A DNA stretch of 64,000 nt from Notolepis coatsorum (Eukaryota; Chordata; Actinopteri; Aulopiformes; Paralepididae): contig OZ020598.1 of the NCBI GenBank assembly GCA_963971535.1, positions 98,453,674 through 98,517,673 on the forward strand, read 5' to 3'. The position numbers and the translations under genes are program-made. Under the pieces are notes generated by a model, which did no database searches, was not told the DNA's origin, and saw only the letters and a program-made list of their open reading frames with translations. Below, piece after piece: positions 1 to 10,892 of the stretch (positions within the stretch are counted from its first letter, which is position 1; each line of letters starts with the position of its first letter).

Positions 1-120
1 TCACGAGTGAATATTTCCTGCTCGTAAAATAAATATCATATTCTCAAAATAAACTGACGGGCCAGAAATTATTGCTGGCGGGCCCTTTTCGGCCCGCGGG
101 CCGCCTATTGCCGACCCCTG
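1..120. mobile_element. hAT-type DNA transposon, terminal fragment cut by window edge
   Basis: The segment ends in CCGACCCCTG, the complement of a CAGGGGTCGG hAT-like terminus, with a GC-rich subterminal stretch just inside. Directly after it the sequence resumes in the middle of a BEL LTR. The uninterrupted LTR copy at 9638 continues straight through this point, so the fragment is one end of an element inserted into the 5' LTR. The bases at 121-128 would be one copy of the 8-bp target duplication. The other end lies outside the window. No coding sequence is visible. Confidence 0.75.
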
Positions 121-942
121 ATGTATAGTGTATCGTGCGGCTACCGTTCTACAGTGACCAGCATTACCACCGCTTCATCGTACCGAGCTAGTGTGCTTAT
201 CCAGGCTGGGCGGCCTAACCTTGTGCCGCCATCCGAGGAGCCCTAGACGAAAACCGTGTGGATATGTACACTGGATAACCTACACCGACTAATGCAGAGC
301 CCTTTTCGGCTGGATTATATTGCTTTGGTCCTGTGGCTGCTGGAGCAGAGAACCGTCTACCCCCACTACCGTGTGGGATTTACCCTGTGAGGAGCCCCGT
401 CGAGCCCGCCTCTAGGACTCAGAGGCTGGCTAGCTTTCATCCATGCTGCAGTGCATACCGGAGTATAGCTGTTGCTTTGTCTAAGGACCAAGGGATTATT
501 GCACCGTCTCCTGTACCTGGAGTCTCTTTATTCCTCGTTGATCCAGACTTTTGCTCCCGACAATTCCTCTCCCCTGCTGGCTTACAACCGGAGGGAACCC
601 CCCTAGTATCTCCAGCTGACCTACGAGTGTACCTTATATAATTCTTATGCTACAGGTGGTATTAATTATCCCCATCGTAATATGCTCATGGACTTACGTT
701 CTTGACCTATTCATGCACATTCTTCGCCTTACAAGCTCTAATTCTCAATACTGTAATATAATATTGCTGCTCTTCTAATAAATATTCCAAACAGGACTTT
801 CTTTGTTAAGCCGTGTTATTGTGTGGGTGTTCATCACATATACCTGTGTACTGTATGGCCAGTAGTAAAGTACATAACTCAGTAGTGGTTTAATGATACC
901 ATACTTATCAATACAGTCAGGGAATTGTACCCCTCAGTTACA
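121..942 (+). repeat. 5' LTR of the BEL element, distal part only
   Basis: This segment aligns along its length with 9638-10471 of the 3' LTR, with scattered substitutions and small indels. It ends in CAGTTACA. The missing front part was displaced by the hAT insertion at position 120. The differences between the two LTRs show that the insertion is not recent. Confidence 0.92.
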
Positions 943-944
943 AT

Positions 945-961
945 TGGTCCTTCGAGCCGGA
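945..961 (+). promoter_or_regulatory. Primer binding site complementary to tRNA-Tyr 3' end
   Basis: Two bases after the 5' LTR the sequence reads TGGTCCTTCGAGCCGGA. This is complementary over 17 nt to the CCA-bearing 3' end of vertebrate tRNA-Tyr, recalled as ending TCCGGCTCGAAGGA plus CCA. It would prime minus-strand DNA synthesis. Confidence 0.8.
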
Positions 962-1062
962 TGGTAATCAGTGTAATATTTAATATAATATTAATATTGA
1001 CATGGCCAGCGATGAACACTCCACAAACGGCTCTCCTAAGCTAGAACGCCCGCAGCGCAGAC

Positions 1063-1950
1063 CAGCGTTTCCGTTAGCCGGTAATTACCGGTATTTGACC
1101 AGCAAAATCTGTTGAAGTCCGACATATTTCATCTCTCCGGTCTTAATGTCCGGTGAAAATAATTCCCTGAGTCTAAGCACAATTTGATTATTTGAATTGT
1201 ATTAAAATAGGCTAAAATTAAATAGCCTATGCGATGAACGAAACGATCATTACATTTGTTTCCTCGTTTGCTTCTAATAATGACAACGACGTTGTCAGCG
1301 AGAGCTTAGTGCTGGGTGTGCGAACTTTTGTGAAGCTGCAGAGCCATAGCACCAGCAGCACAATGCAGTATTCCAGCAGTACTCCAATTCAGCCATTTTC
1401 AGCCAATGTTGGGTGGGGGGCGCTGCTGTGCGGTCCCCAGAAAAGAGCCAATAACAGCTGGATCAGCTGCTCTGCATCGCCATACTCTTTGCAAATAAGT
1501 CGTTGCGAGGTGGAGAGAGTCGTCACGCAAACCACGATAATGTTGCCGTCTCTCTGCTTTCTCAGTTCTTCGCTTGATATAATTAATACAAATGTCCAAT
1601 ATAACGGAATTCGTTAGCTCATAAAAATGTGATTATAACAGACTGCTGTTTAGTGTCGAACCGACTGCCCACATACGCGGTCTATTTTATTTCAAGTCAG
1701 CAGCAGCACGGAGTATCGAGGGACTTATTTTATTTGGAATATATTAATGACTGTAAACGCAAAAGTAGCCTAGTTTTAAGTAATACTATTATAAATCTAC
1801 ATGCCTTGAGGATGACATTCTTTATATAGCCTGCCTATCAATTGTTTTAAAGCTCAATAAACTATGACCGGAATTAATCTCATTTGTCCGGTAGATTGAA
1901 ATCTTGCAGGTCACGGAGACCGGCAACAATTTTTTCTAACGGAAACCCTG
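1063..1950. mobile_element. hAT-like non-autonomous element (MITE) in BEL leader
   Basis: The termini are CAGCGTTTCCGTTAG on the left and, reading inward from the right, CAGGGTTTCCGTTAG. They are flanked by a perfect 8-bp duplication GCGCAGAC at 1055-1062 and 1951-1958. Element length is 888 bp. Short ORFs inside show no recognisable transposase. An 8-bp duplication with a CAGGG-type end is the hAT signature. Confidence 0.9.
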
Positions 1951-2050
1951 GCGCAGACGGCAGCCACCTCCTTACCTAGAGGACTACGCTGCCAGTCTAC
2001 TACCTAGCTTTATACAGACGTTAAACGCGGAAAAAGCGGATAGTAAAAGT

Positions 2051-4440
2051 ATGTCAAACCCTACCGACCAGGCGACCCTGCCAGTAGAGACCCTAGTGGG
2101 TTCTAACGTAACTGACCAAGCTCACGGGGGGGACCAGGAGGGACATGACATGACTTTACCCCCCGACAACGTCAACGGGACAGTCCCCGGAGAGCTCCAG
2201 GATAAAGAAAGCACTCCAGGGACGGAACCCGACCCACTACCAGAAGAGAAGCGCACCCAGGAGATGGACCTCCTCGGAGCGCGACAGGAGAACGGATCTC
2301 CAACGAGCACTGTCAGAAGCCAATCACCTCCATCAGTGTCTTCCCCCAGCGAGGCGGACAAGATGCTGGCGCAGGCATTTATCGCCACCCTGGCAGCCTC
2401 CACTGAACGCGATCGACTCCAAGCACAGACGCTTAGCGAGCGCGAACATTCTTCCATGGAACAAGAGCGCCTCCGAGCGCAACACCAAAGTGAGCGCGAA
2501 CACTCTACCATGGAAAGAGACTGCCTGCAGGCTCAACAACTGAGTGAGCGCGAACAATCTGCAGACCAAAGAGAACGCTTTTACGCGCAACTCCAAGCGC
2601 AAGCCCTTAGTGAACGCGAACACTCTGCGACCCAGCGAGAGCGCTTCCAGGCGCAGCAAAGGAGTGAAGACGACCGCATACGCCTGGAGACCAGACGCCT
2701 CCAGACGGAAGAGAATATTGAAAGAGACCGCCAATGCACAGCGCGACGCAGCCCAAGCCCAGCGCGAAGCAGAGCGCGACCTCGCTCACATCAAGCGCGA
2801 AGCCGAGCGCGACCGATTACAAGCGCAGATAATGGAGCAACTGATTGCCAGGGCGACTCCCCCTCCCTCCGCACGGAGCTCCAGGGCCTCGTCAAGACAA
2901 GGGTCTAGGGCACCTTCCCCTACCCGATCAAGCGACCCGGAGCCCGGCCAACAGAAAGAGCCTATACACGTCTCCGAACCCCCTCCCCGACCGGTCCATG
3001 CGAGACCCAGCAACAGGGAAGAACCGGCCTACGCCGCCGAGAGACTGAATAGACGATTGCAAGATCTAGAAGACCTAGCAGAGGAAGAAGAAGAGGAAGA
3101 GGAGGAAAGTCAAGCCCACCAGCAGCATCGTACTCCACAGGACCAGGAGGTCCAGTACAGCCCAGACTTTACCCCCGAGGCCCTGCGTTACAGACCCCCG
3201 ACTCAACTCAAGGGTGAGTTTGACGCACCGCCAGCCCCGAGGAACAGCACCTGGGTACCCGGGCTTTGGTACCCACCAGGTACCAGCCCACGACGACACG
3301 TACGGGGAGACTCGCCCAGGAGGCCTCTCCCCCAACGCTCACCGATGTGGCATCGTACCTTGGCACACCGACGTTCCCGGATTTCACACACGAGGACAGA
3401 GCACAGTACACAGAACTACGAATGTGCTTAGAGACTATGATGTCCGATGTCCCCGATGAGACGTACAAGTATGCTATCCTCCTCAAGCACCTGAAGGTGC
3501 CCAGAGCGCATAATATAGCGCTGGCATATTCCAACTCAAGTACCCCATACACCGCGGCTCTAGTAGCCCTCGACCAACGTTATGGACGCATATGGGACTA
3601 CGTAATACAAGAGATAAGGAATATTGACCGTCTACCCCCAGCCACAGACAATCGCTCATTGGATGACCTCTCTATCAAGGTACAATCCCTGGTAGGGATG
3701 CTGGGGGCACAAAAGGAAAAGGGTAGGCACGAACTGTACGCAAACTCTAATGTTGAAAGGATATTAGAGAAGCTTCCTCCCGCCCGACAAGAGCGCTTCA
3801 GGCGGCAAAGAGACCACCGTGATCCCAACGGTCCCGAGCCATCCCTCCTAGACCTGGCCGACTTCCTCGCGAGAGAAGTCAGCAGCCTACGACTGGATAC
3901 GTTCGTGCGGAGTGGACCAAGCCCCAGAGAGGGACCTCGGAGATCAAACGATAACCGCAGGCTGGTGACCGTCATGCACCAAGCCGAATCAGTACCGCGT
4001 AACAAGAACCACAGCACCCCCTCGACCAAAGAGAAGTGGAAGATTGTATGCCAGTACTGCGAGAAAGAACACTGGCTGTCACACTGTGACACGTTCAAGA
4101 AGATGACCGCCGACAAGGTGAGTCAATGGATAAAGTCCAACCGCCGCTGTTACCGCTGTGCGCGCAGCCACATGGCAGCCGAGTGCCGCTTGAAGAAGAG
4201 GTGCAGTCGGTGTGACGGAGCCCACTTGGACGTCTTACATGACAGTAACAGAAAGAAACCCGCACCCTCAAGCAGCACCAAAGCAACAAGCAGCACCAAA
4301 GCAAGCGTCATGTATATTGACCCCGCCAGCAGCGGGGGCTCCCGGGTGCTCTTGAAGGTGGTCCGAGTGACATTAAGCTACGAGGACAAGGTCATGGACA
4401 CCTACGCCGTCCTTGACGACGGGTCAGAAAAGACTCCTCC
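2051..4440 (+). pseudogene. BEL Gag and start of protease, frameshifted
   Basis: Gag packages retrotransposon RNA into particles. The reading frame opens at 2051 and runs in a Gln/Glu/Arg-rich repeat region (repeats of an A-Q-x-L-S-E-R-E-H-S type, predicted coiled coil) to about 2740. It switches frame to about 3265, including a run of acidic residues near 3075-3110, then returns to the first frame. A DUF1759-like Gag domain spans about 3340-3900. Three Cys/His zinc knuckles follow at about 4050-4245. An aspartic-protease-like DDGS motif lies at about 4415. The two frame changes make it non-functional as written. A SINE interrupts the protease region just downstream. Confidence 0.85.
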
Positions 4441-4523
4441 TCGCATCCGCTGCGGCCCAGCTGGGTCTGCGGGGGAGCGAAGAAACGATGACGATTCGGA
4501 CTATAAGAAGAGACCTGAAGACA

Positions 4524-4767
4524 GGGCGGCTACGTGGCGTAGTGGGCAAGGCGCTCGCCACGAAATGCTGGAGACGCTGGGCTCATCAGTTCGAGCCCAG
4601 CGCTCCACATTTGCTTTCAGTTTAGCTGGTCGTCCGTACTAATACACATTGGCCGTATTAGGGGGTGGGAAACTGATGGGTGGGGATCGGGCGTTGTGGA
4701 CAGCGACTTCTAAAAGTATATACGAAAATATAGAAAAAATGGGAGAAAAAGTGGATCCAAAAAAAAA
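4524..4767 (+). mobile_element. tRNA-derived SINE, short form, inside BEL protease region
   Basis: The insertion begins GGGCGGCTACGTGGCGTAGT (A-box-like) and has a B-box-like GTTCGAGCCC about 60 nt later. It ends in an A-rich tail. It is flanked by a 19-nt direct repeat at 4505-4523 and 4766-4784, the mark of LINE-machinery integration. Compared with the reverse-oriented full copy at 28844-29324, about 260 nt from the middle is missing, while head and tail match. Confidence 0.92.
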
Positions 4768-4784
4768 GAAGAGACCTGAAGACA

Positions 4785-5935
4785 ATCAAGGGTGAGAACG
4801 TCTCCTTCACTATCGCAGCAAGCGGGCAGCCAGAGAGACGGTATAGGATCACTAACGCTTTCACCAGCCAAGACATAGGCCTGTCGCGGTACACCTACCC
4901 CATCGCCAAGCTGATGGACAAATACGTGCACCTGCGTCAACTACCTATACCGCTCATAGACGGCGCCACCCCGACCCTGCTCATAGGATCCGACCACGCA
5001 CACCTCATCGTCCCGACGGACCGGGTCCACATTGGGCCCAGAGGCTGTCCAGCAGCAGTCGAGACCCGCCTAGGATGGACACTACAAGGCCCCCTCTCCA
5101 GGTCTCCCACCCGAACAGCAGCCACTCGCTGCCTCCACTCCAGAGTGACAGAAGAAGACACCACCCTCTTACAGCACGTCGAGAGGCTATGGACACTAGA
5201 GACAATGCCCTTTAAGAATGAAAAGAAACACATTCGTTCCAAGGAAGACATTTATGCCATAGCCCTCCTCGAGCAGGGGACAAAGAGAGTCAAAGTCAAC
5301 GGAGTGATGGGATACACAACTCCACTCCTGAGGCGAGAGGGTATGCCTACCTTCCATGCCTTAAAAGAAGCGATGGAGCGATATCTACTGAACACTGAGC
5401 GGCGCCTAGCCAGAGACCCCGCTCAAGCCACTGTGTACCGCGCTGAGATTGACAAGCTAATCACAGCGGGACACATAAAGAAAACAGACTGGCGGCGTCG
5501 TGCTCTGCTCCGCGCCTCCCTGATCAAAGGCGGCTTTGATCTCCGGCAGTGGGCCAGCAGCGACCCTCAAGTACTGCGCAGCCTCTCCCCAGAGGACAAG
5601 GCAGCAAGCAGCGAGACCTGGATGGCGACCATCCCAGGTGAAGCCCAAGAAATGACATTAGGACTAGTCTGGCGCTTCAAAACAGACTCGCTCCATTATA
5701 GACACACACCCCTGACCAAGCAGGGAAGGTCGATTTCACTACCGACCACCAGACGGAGTGTATACAGAACACTCGCCAGACAATATGACCCGTTGGGATG
5801 TATTCTACCTTACACCACCAGGGCAAAGATGATTGTACGAGCGCTATGGGACAAGGACCAGGGCTGGGACGACCCCATACCCGACCACCTTGCTTCCACA
5901 TGGAGAGTGGGAAACAGAACTCAGCTCGCTCCCAG
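4785..5935 (+). pseudogene. BEL protease/RT region with RT core deleted
   Basis: The frame resumes after the SINE with the rest of the protease-linked domain (GSDHAHLIVP and ETRLGWTLQGP motifs at about 4985-5095) and the linker leading into RT. At about 5487 it passes from the pre-RT segment (LITAGHIKKT) directly to the post-RT segment (SLIKGGFDLRQWAS). The whole catalytic RT core with its YxDD box is therefore absent, a deletion of roughly 150-250 residues by comparison with the family. The downstream connection region (YDPLGCILPYTTRAK) continues until a hAT element interrupts it at 5944. Confidence 0.82.
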
Positions 5936-5943
5936 GTGTCAAC

Positions 5944-6973
5944 TAGAGCCATATGAAATCCGCGTTCACGGAATCGCGGACGGAATCGCGGAATTGACCA
6001 ATAAAAATGGAATCAACTGCAAAACGTGGAATATTGCAGAATTTGGCCTAATCTGGACTGAAATTCCGTTTTTGGGTGGAACGCTTGGTGCACACGCGAC
6101 CGGGGAGGCGGACGCTAGAGCGGGTTACACACAACACAGGCAGTCTCCCAAGCGTCTCGCTGCTTCGGTGTTTACATCGTCAAGAAGCTAATAAATTCCC
6201 CAATAAGCCCTCAATTCAGAGCAGAGCAGTATCCTAATGACTTTTATGCCTCCGGCGATAAGGTGTTTTGCTAATTCTGTCAACGTTCCGTGGACTGGAG
6301 CCACAAAAACACTTGCGACACTATTGTGATAATAGCTATAACGTTAGGACATGATCGCTTCTTGCTAAATCTAGTGCACCCATCCATTTGTTTAATGCAA
6401 ACGAGTCATTATACACTGCCCTTTATAATCGAAATAAACTTAAATAGCTATGAAACGTTTTACAGTACATAGGACTATAGATGGAAATTATAGCTTCTTG
6501 CTAAATCTGGTGCTATCCATTTGTTTAATGCAAACGATTGTCATTATACACTGTCCTTTATAAACGAAATAAACTAAACTAAAGGTGCCTAAATTATGCA
6601 TTACTATATTTCATCACAATAAAATAGATATAGCTAGGCTACTGACATTGTGATAATGTCAGTAGTAGTAGCTGTATCTATTGTTTACACTTGAAATGTG
6701 TATTTTTATTTTGTCACAATATTATTTGAAAAGTATTGTGTAAAATGTAACTGTATTTCTGAGTTGCAGCACTTAAAAACATTAAATGGACTGTTATATC
6801 ATATTCAATTGTAGACATTTATTCATTCCCACTTATTAGACACTATTTCTGATGGTAAAATGAGCATAAAAAGCAAAATACAGAATTCTGAAATATTAAA
6901 ACGGAAAAAACGGAATTTGGGAAAAAATAAAATGGAATTTGGAAAATAATAAAACGGATTTCATATGGCTCTA
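5944..6973. mobile_element. hAT-like element with relic BED zinc finger, inserted in BEL pol
   Basis: The inverted termini TAGAGCCATATGAAATCCG and its complement are flanked by a perfect 8-bp duplication GTGTCAAC (5936-5943 and 6974-6981). At 6216-6320 on the plus strand a BED-finger-like peptide is visible: a QYPNDFYASGDKVFC start, C-x-x-C with the first x replaced by a stop codon, then SVDWSHKNTC. This resembles the N-terminal finger of hAT-derived CGGBP1-like proteins. The catalytic domain is not present, so this is a non-autonomous derivative of a coding hAT. The remainder is A/T-rich with a repeated sequence block at about 6360-6560. Confidence 0.88.
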
Positions 6974-6981
6974 GTGTCAAC

Positions 6982-9044
6982 ATACGCCGCAGCTACTTCC
7001 CACCCACAGTGCGGCTGGAAACGTGTCAGATGGACTTGCACGTCTTCAGCGACGCCTCCGAAGTAGCCTACGGTTCGGTGGCCTACTTGCGGGCCCGAGA
7101 GGAGGGAGGAGAAATACATACCGCCTTCATCCTGGCTCGTTCAAGAATAGCCCCCCGCAAGCAACAATCGATCCCGCGTCTAGAGCTCTGCGCAGCCCTA
7201 GTAAGAGCGCAACTCGCCACATTAATCCAACGTGAACTCACCATCCCGGTGCAAAGAACAATCCTGTGGTCAGACTCCATGACCGTACTCACATGGATCC
7301 AGTCCGATTCGTGTAGATACAAGGTCTTCGTGGGAGTCAGAATCACAGAGATCCAAGATTTAACAGAAGCAGCATGCTGGAGGTACGTGGACACAAAACA
7401 GAACCCAGCAGACGTCATCACACGGGGAATGACCCTGGATGACCTCACACGTCACAATCTCTATAGTGACGGTCCCGAGTTCCTCAAGCTCCCGGAAGAA
7501 GAGTGGCCTACACCCACCCCACGGGAGGCTAGCCAAGAGGAGGCAGAGATGAAGAAATCTATGTTCTGTGGGTTGACGCATACACCAGTCCCCACAGATC
7601 CCAACATAGACGACTGCCCTACCCTTGAGAGTGCGCAGTTAAAGACATTCCTGTAGCACCACCCTGAGGTTCCCTCCACTACTGACATTAATGCAGCTAA
7701 CTACGAAGAAGCAGAACTCCTTCTGCTACAGCGAGCCCAAAGAGACTCGTTCCCCGACGAGCTAGACTGTCTGCAGGGATCAAAGCCAGTCCCGTCAGAC
7801 AGCAGACTGCTCCACTTGGCCCCTGAGAGCGACGCCCATAATCTCATCAGAGTGGGTGGTCGTCTGAGAAGAGCCCCAGACTTAACGGATGACGTCAAGT
7901 TCCCGATAGTTCTCAACAGCCGACACAAGGTCACAGAGCTCATCATAAAGAAATACGACGAGGACGTGCACCACGCCGGGGCAGAGAGAGTCTTCGCTGA
8001 GATCAGACGTCGCTATTGGATACTGCAAGGAAGAGAAGCAGTACGACGCTTCCAGCGGACCTGTCTAGACTGTCGCAAGTGGCGAGCACAGCCCAGTATA
8101 CCCCGGATGGCTGACCTACCCCCCTGTCGCCTCCGACTCGGCGACAAGCCCTTTCACTCCACCGGTATGGACTGCTTCGGCCCGCTGTATGTGAAGAAAG
8201 GAAGAGGGACGGAGAAGCGGTGGGGTATTGTATTCAAATGCATGACCACCCGAGCGATACACATAGAACTCCTTCCAACCATGAGTACGGACTCATTCCT
8301 TATGGCCTTCCGGAGATTCACAGCGCGGAAAGGAAAACGTCTATATTATTGTCTGATCACGGGACAAATTTCAAAGGCGGAGAAAGAGAGCTGAGAGAGA
8401 GCTTCCAAGCTATGGGCCCAGAACTTAAGACCCACCTCGCTCCCTCTCAGATTGATTTCCAGTTTAACCCCCCGAATGCCCCTCACTTCGGGGGAACTTG
8501 GGAACGAGAAGTACGTTCAATAAAGACAGCCCTGTACGCCGTGCTTGGGGCCCAGACCGTGGCGGAAGAAGTCCTCACGACAGTCCTCACGGAGATCGAG
8601 GGAGTATTGAACTCAAAGCCCCTCGGTTACGTCTCAAGTGATGTAGCAGATGTCGACCCAGTCACCCCCAACACTCTCTTGATGGGGCGGCTGGACCCCG
8701 CGCTCCCACAGACAGTGTACAGACCTGAAGAAGCGAACGGCCGAAGAATGTGGAGGTACAGTCAAGTATTGGCTGACAAGTTTTGGAACAGTTTCCTCCT
8801 CCACTATCTACCGTCTCTACAGACAATGGGTGAAAGAAAGAGACAATTTGACGGAAGGTACAGTCGTCATGATTATCGACCAGTCACTACCCCGAGCAAA
8901 GTGATCACTGGTGCCGACGGAAAGGTCAGAGCGGCAGAAGTGCTCGTCCAAGGGCGGACATACACCCGACCCGTGGCGAGGCTGATAGAGTTGCCAAGGC
9001 TCCCCGACTCTCTCGATGACGACCATGACCCCCTGACTTTGTGA
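6982..9044 (+). pseudogene. BEL RNase H - integrase - DUF5641 region, one stop and one frameshift
   Basis: RNase H motifs are clear: FSDASEVAYG near 7045, RLELC near 7178 and WSDSM near 7268. One in-frame TAG at 7654 ends the first segment, yet the same frame continues afterwards through the integrase zinc domain (HHAGAERVF, then CLDC, about 7965-8075). The catalytic core follows: GMDCFGP near 8166, SDHGTNF near 8360 and GTWEREVRS near 8500. A frameshift near 8335 lies between the first and second catalytic Asp. The C-terminal WRYSQVLADKFW and DUF5641-like region runs to the stop at 9042-9044. All three integrase acidic residues survive, but the frame is broken. Confidence 0.9.
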
Positions 9045-9138
9045 ACTGCCCTACCCTCACAACTGACATTGAGTAGTGGACAGTGCGGTTAATCTGTCTC
9101 TGCTTATCTAATTAGGTGCGGACTAATTAGGAGGCGGC

Positions 9139-10471
9139 TGTTACGAAGGATCAGATTAAACCGAATATATATATTTATTACTTGAGATATATTGTATAGT
9201 ATTTGTATATCGTCTGATATCCCTTGTATATTCTTTGTACATATACACGGAATATCCCTTTACCTAGTACATACCATAATATTTCGTTCTCCTATTGGAC
9301 AGCGATCCCCTAGGCGCCACGGCCATACCCCCAATGTCTAGTTCAAAGTCACCGCCAAAGACATGCCTGGACATGACCGGCTCTGCGCAAGAATACGAGA
9401 CAGAAATAAGGCTGGTACTAGATTGTTCACCTAACGTATAAATACGGCGCAGGTGAATACAGCAGTATGTTAACCAATAAGTTGAAGCCTCACACCACGA
9501 TACAACGTGCTGTGAAGTGGGCCCGTTTTGCCCCAAATAGAGCCTTGAGACCGCGTGCGAATTGATAGCTGAAGTGTCAGAGTTTAACGCTGTATCGTCG
9601 AGTTCGACCTATTCTATTATTTAAGTAATAGTCTATTATGTATAGTGTATCGTGCGGCTACCGTTCTACAGTGACCAGCATTACCAACGCTTCCTCGTAC
9701 CGAGCTAGTGTGCTTATCCAGGCTGGGCGGCTTAACCTGGTGCCGTCATCCGAGGAGCCCTAGACGAGAACCGTGTGGATATGTACACTGGATAACCTAC
9801 ACCGACGACTACAGAGCCCTTTTCGGCTGGATTATATTTGCTTTGGTCCTGTAGCTGATGGAGCGGAGAATCGTCTACACCCACAACTGTGTGGGATTTA
9901 CCCTGTGAGGAGCAACGTCGAGCCCGCCTCTAGGACCCCTGAGGCTGGCTAGCTTTCCTCCATGCGGCACTGCATACCGGAGAATAGCTGTTGTTCGTCT
10001 GCGGATCAAGGGATTATTGCACTGTCTCCTGTACCTGGACTCTCCTTATTCCTCGTTGACCCAGACTTTCGCTACCGACAAATCCTCTCCCCTGCTGGCC
10101 TACAACCGGAGGGACCCTATTAGTATCTCCAGCTGCCCTACTAGTGTACCATATATAATTCTTATGATACAGCTGATATTAATTATCTCCTGCGTAATAT
10201 TCTCATGGACTTACGCTCTTGACCTATTCATGCACATTCTTCGCCTTACAAGCGCAACTCTCAATCTTGATAAGTAAAGTAATGTAAGATAATCTTCGTG
10301 CTGCTAATAAATATTCTTCTAAACAGTATTTGTTGTGAAGCCGTGTTATTGTGGAGGTGTTCATCTCATATACATGTGTACTGTATGGCCAGTAGTAATG
10401 TACATAACTCAGTAGTGGTTTAATGATACCATACTTATTCAATAGTCAGGGAATTGTACCCCTCAGTTACA
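9139..10471 (+). repeat. 3' LTR of the BEL element, complete
   Basis: The LTR starts TGTTACGAAGG directly after a purine-rich tract (about 9126-9138) that would prime plus-strand synthesis. It ends CAGTTACA at 10471, giving TG...CA ends and a length of 1333 bp. Its distal two thirds match 121-942. At 9638-9645 it keeps the ATGTATAG site that is the hAT target in the 5' LTR. Confidence 0.92.
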
Positions 10472-10892
10472 ATTATTAACACGTTACTTAGTTTGGTTTA
10501 AGATGTAGTCATAGTTCATCCGAGTAGCAATTAAAGGGGCAGTTCACCCTAAAACACAATATGTGACTTGATCTTACAAAATCACATTGAGCCGAAAACA
10601 CATTTTGAGATGTATACAATAGAAAGAGGAGAATGTTAGCTATGAGACGTGTGTGCACGTGTGTGTGTGTGTGCGCACGTGCACACTCATACACATACAG
10701 TAGAGATACACAAACTTTGTAGCTAACGTTAGCTAGCTATATCGATATCTATCCCGAAAAGCTGGCTGCACTAGGACATATGGGATGGTCGTGTAACATA
10801 CTATAGTATATATGTGACTTGCTCTTACAAAATCAGTCGTGTGCATATACACAGATACAGTAGAGATACTGTAATATAAATAAATTACAACA
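10472..10892. other. Non-coding spacer with GT microsatellite
   Basis: No gene is seen. A GT/GC-rich simple repeat lies at about 10650-10690. An AGGGGCAGTTCACCC motif at about 10536 resembles a MITE end, but no partner was found. The phrase GTGACTTG-TCTTACAAAATCA occurs twice, near 10563 and 10813. Confidence 0.5.

Larger units (their letters stand above)
121..10471 (+). mobile_element. BEL/Pao LTR retrotransposon, decayed, with nested insertions
   Basis: An LTR retrotransposon runs from the partial 5' LTR (121-942) through a tRNA primer site, Gag, protease-like, damaged RT, RNase H, integrase and a C-terminal DUF5641-like region to a complete 3' LTR (9139-10471). This domain order, the DUF1759-type Gag and the A17-like protease point to the BEL/Pao superfamily. 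The body is broken by a hAT MITE, a SINE and a hAT element, and by frameshifts, an RT-core deletion and one in-frame stop. There is no sign of an env gene. The element cannot be autonomous. Confidence 0.92.

Noticed and set aside
1234-1617. 127-codon plus-strand ORF
   Set aside because: It lies within a hAT MITE, has no recognisable domain, and an overlapping ORF exists on the other strand; likely chance.
4524-4600. Possible functional tRNA gene
   Set aside because: The A- and B-box-like motifs belong to a SINE head with A-rich tail and 19-nt flanking duplication; it does not form a proper cloverleaf as read.
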